NCBI GenBank assembly: GCA_023424585.1
Contig: JAFADT010000877.1
Span: 1 to 8,471 of the forward strand
DNA: 8,471 nucleotides
From: Pseudomonadota bacterium
Lineage (GTDB): Bacteria > Myxococcota > Myxococcia > Myxococcales > Myxococcaceae
Direction: 5' to 3'
The position numbers and the translations under genes were made by a program. The notes below the pieces were generated by a model that was not told where the DNA came from, did not search any database, and saw only the letters and a program-made list of their open reading frames with translations. Shown here piece after piece: positions 7,386 through 8,471 of the stretch (position 1 is its first letter; every line of letters starts with the position of its first letter).

Positions 7386-7829
7386 GTGTCTGCCACGTAC
7401 CAATCCGAACTCATCGACCGCGTCCTGTTCTCGCGCTGGCACAACCCGCCGACGAAGGACGACGTCCAGGCCATCATGGCGCAGATGGAGGACGCGACGC
7501 AGCGGCTGGGACAGAACGTGCTCTACATCGCGTCCATCAGCCCCAAGGCGAAGGTTCCCGACGCGACCGAGCGCGCGCACCTGAACCAGATGGTGGCCGA
7601 GGGTCGCCGCTACTGTGAGCAGTCCTGGCTCGTGTACGAGGGCACGGACCTCCAGCACAACCTCCAGCGCGTCATCATCTCGGGCGTGCTCATCCTCACG
7701 CGCACGTTCGACAACTACCTGTCGGTCGCCAAGTCGGCGGACGCCATCGTGAAGGACGTCTCCACCGCCCTGAAGAAGGACGCGGCGCCCATCTTCCGTC
7801 AGGCGCGCGAGCGCGGCCTCATCGCCTGA
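7386..7829 (+). CDS. Unrecognised 147-aa cytoplasmic protein
   Basis: No family is recognised. The protein lacks a signal peptide or obvious membrane segment. Its pattern suggests alternating strands and helices: a strand at IDRVLFSRWHN, a helix TKDDVQAIMAQMEDATQRLG, a strand NVLYIASIS, a helix around TERAHLNQMVAEGRRYCEQ, a strand SWLVYEG, a helix LQHNLQRVIISGVLILTR, a strand NYLSVAKS and a C-terminal charged helix. This order is reminiscent of the STAS/SpoIIAA-like folds common as small signalling proteins in myxobacteria, but that is a guess from topology. The GTG at 7386-7388 is chosen because GGAGG sits at 7377-7381, 4 nt upstream, and the preceding in-frame residues (back to 7269) are Arg/Pro-rich and look non-coding. 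It stands alone, convergent with the next gene. Confidence 0.75.
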   Translation: MSATYQSELIDRVLFSRWHNPPTKDDVQAIMAQMEDATQRLGQNVLYIASISPKAKVPDATERAHLNQMVAEGRRYCEQSWLVYEGTDLQHNLQRVIISGVLILTRTFDNYLSVAKSADAIVKDVSTALKKDAAPIFRQARERGLIA

Positions 7830-7836
7830 GACCCAC

Positions 7837-7885
7837 GCGGGCGACGTCGGAGGCCCTCCGGCGCCGCGTGCGTCGTGGCGCCCGC
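7837..7885. terminator. Inverted repeats between convergent genes, possible bidirectional terminator
   Basis: The 57-bp gap between two convergent stop codons is almost wholly self-complementary. GCGGGCG (7837-7843) pairs with CGCCCGC (7879-7885), and CGGAGG-C-CCTCCG (7848-7860) forms an internal hairpin. Symmetry means it would work on both strands. There is no T run, so classic Rho-independent termination is not certain. Confidence 0.45.
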
Positions 7886-7886
7886 G

Positions 7887-8471
7887 CTACCGGGCGCCGA
7901 TGATCTCCAGCTCCTTCAGCTCCACCCCCGGCCGCTCCGGAAGGACGCTCACCGCGTCCACGTCGAGCACGGGGACCGCGGGCTTGCAGATCTCCCACCG
8001 GCCGGTGCCCTGGAAGCGGCACACGGTGGGATCCACGAAGAAGCCCTTGCCGTCCGGCTCCGCGCGCCCCACGCCCTCCGGCGCGCGGATGTGCGCTCGC
8101 AGGGAGCCCGGCCCCGTGGCCTGGACCTGGAAGGACACCACGACCTTCAGGGCCGGCGCGTACCCCAGCCGCAGCGCTCCGTCCGTGCCCGCATCGACCT
8201 TGGGCAGCAGCACGCCGGACAGCTCGTCCCGGTCGAAGGCGCGGAACGCGTCCCCGGGCCCCGCCTGCTGATCCGGATCGAGGGGCTTCGTCTCCAGCGC
8301 GCCCGCCGTGTACGCCGCCGCGAGCCGGGGCGCGCGCGGGCCCTGCTGCACCGCCGCCGCGTTCACGAGCGACATGGGCACCTGCTCCGTCCGCGCGCAC
8401 GTGGGCGCCAGCTCCTCCAGCAGCGCCAGCAGCGCCGGCTCCATCACCATCCCCGTCACGGCGGCGGGCCC
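7887..8471 (-). CDS. Unrecognised protein, C-terminal part (5' end beyond window)
   Basis: An open frame of 194 codons plus a TAG stop that runs off the right edge. A GTG at 8457-8459 and nearby ATGs could be starts, but no ribosome site precedes them and the frame is open upstream to the edge, so the gene is treated as partial. No family is recognised. The first part (EPALLALLEELAPTC) looks helical. The second half looks rich in beta strands, for example LKVVVSFQVQ, SLRAHIRA, GRWEICKPAVPVLDVDAVSV and ELKELEIIGA, consistent with a compact extracytoplasmic beta domain. Three cysteines are present, in PTCART, PTVCRF and EICKP; the last two could form a disulfide if exported. Whether a signal peptide or lipobox exists depends on the missing 5' end. 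Its 3' end converges with the 147-aa gene. Confidence 0.7.
   Translation of the reverse strand, partial: GPAAVTGMVMEPALLALLEELAPTCARTEQVPMSLVNAAAVQQGPRAPRLAAAYTAGALETKPLDPDQQAGPGDAFRAFDRDELSGVLLPKVDAGTDGALRLGYAPALKVVVSFQVQATGPGSLRAHIRAPEGVGRAEPDGKGFFVDPTVCRFQGTGRWEICKPAVPVLDVDAVSVLPERPGVELKELEIIGAR

Overview
The window is very GC-rich, dense in genes, and reads like chromosomal DNA of a myxobacterium (Myxococcus/Corallococcus type). The grounds are codon use strongly biased to G/C at third positions, GTG starts, the cytoplasmic REC-HD-GYP regulator and the general look of the proteins. The assignment is an inference; no rRNA or other taxonomic marker is present. I see no transposase, integrase, CRISPR array, tRNA or phage gene.

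Layout: (a) 1-366, minus: the 5' end of a lipoprotein amidohydrolase that runs off the left edge. (b) 367-731: a divergent regulatory region with a candidate amidohydrolase promoter, three direct repeats at an exact 21-bp period, two GC-rich hairpins and a candidate thiC promoter. (c) 732-2758, plus: a TPP riboswitch and thiC. (d) 2887-3297, plus: a small DUF4870 membrane protein, meeting moaA tail to tail with 3 bp between them. (e) 3301-6895, minus: three genes in transcription order thiO, a response regulator with an HD-GYP domain, and moaA, separated by 171 and 67 bp. (f) 6896-7385: about 490 bp without a convincing gene, holding an inverted repeat and two doubtful tiny ORFs. (g) 7386-7829, plus: an unrecognised 147-aa protein. 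(h) 7887-8471, minus: an unrecognised protein cut by the right edge.

Functional themes are cofactor synthesis and signalling. ThiC (pyrimidine branch) and ThiO (glycine oxidase of the thiazole branch) both serve thiamine synthesis, but lie on opposite strands with other genes between them, and only thiC carries a visible TPP riboswitch. MoaA starts molybdenum cofactor synthesis; like ThiC it is a radical-SAM enzyme. The HD-GYP regulator probably degrades cyclic-di-GMP in response to a phosphorelay, and one of its usual metal-ligand histidines is a glutamine. Nothing here clearly amounts to a new multi-gene system. The most unusual signal is the 21-bp-periodic triplet upstream of the amidohydrolase, placed where class I activator sites would be expected relative to a promoter inferred from the sequence.
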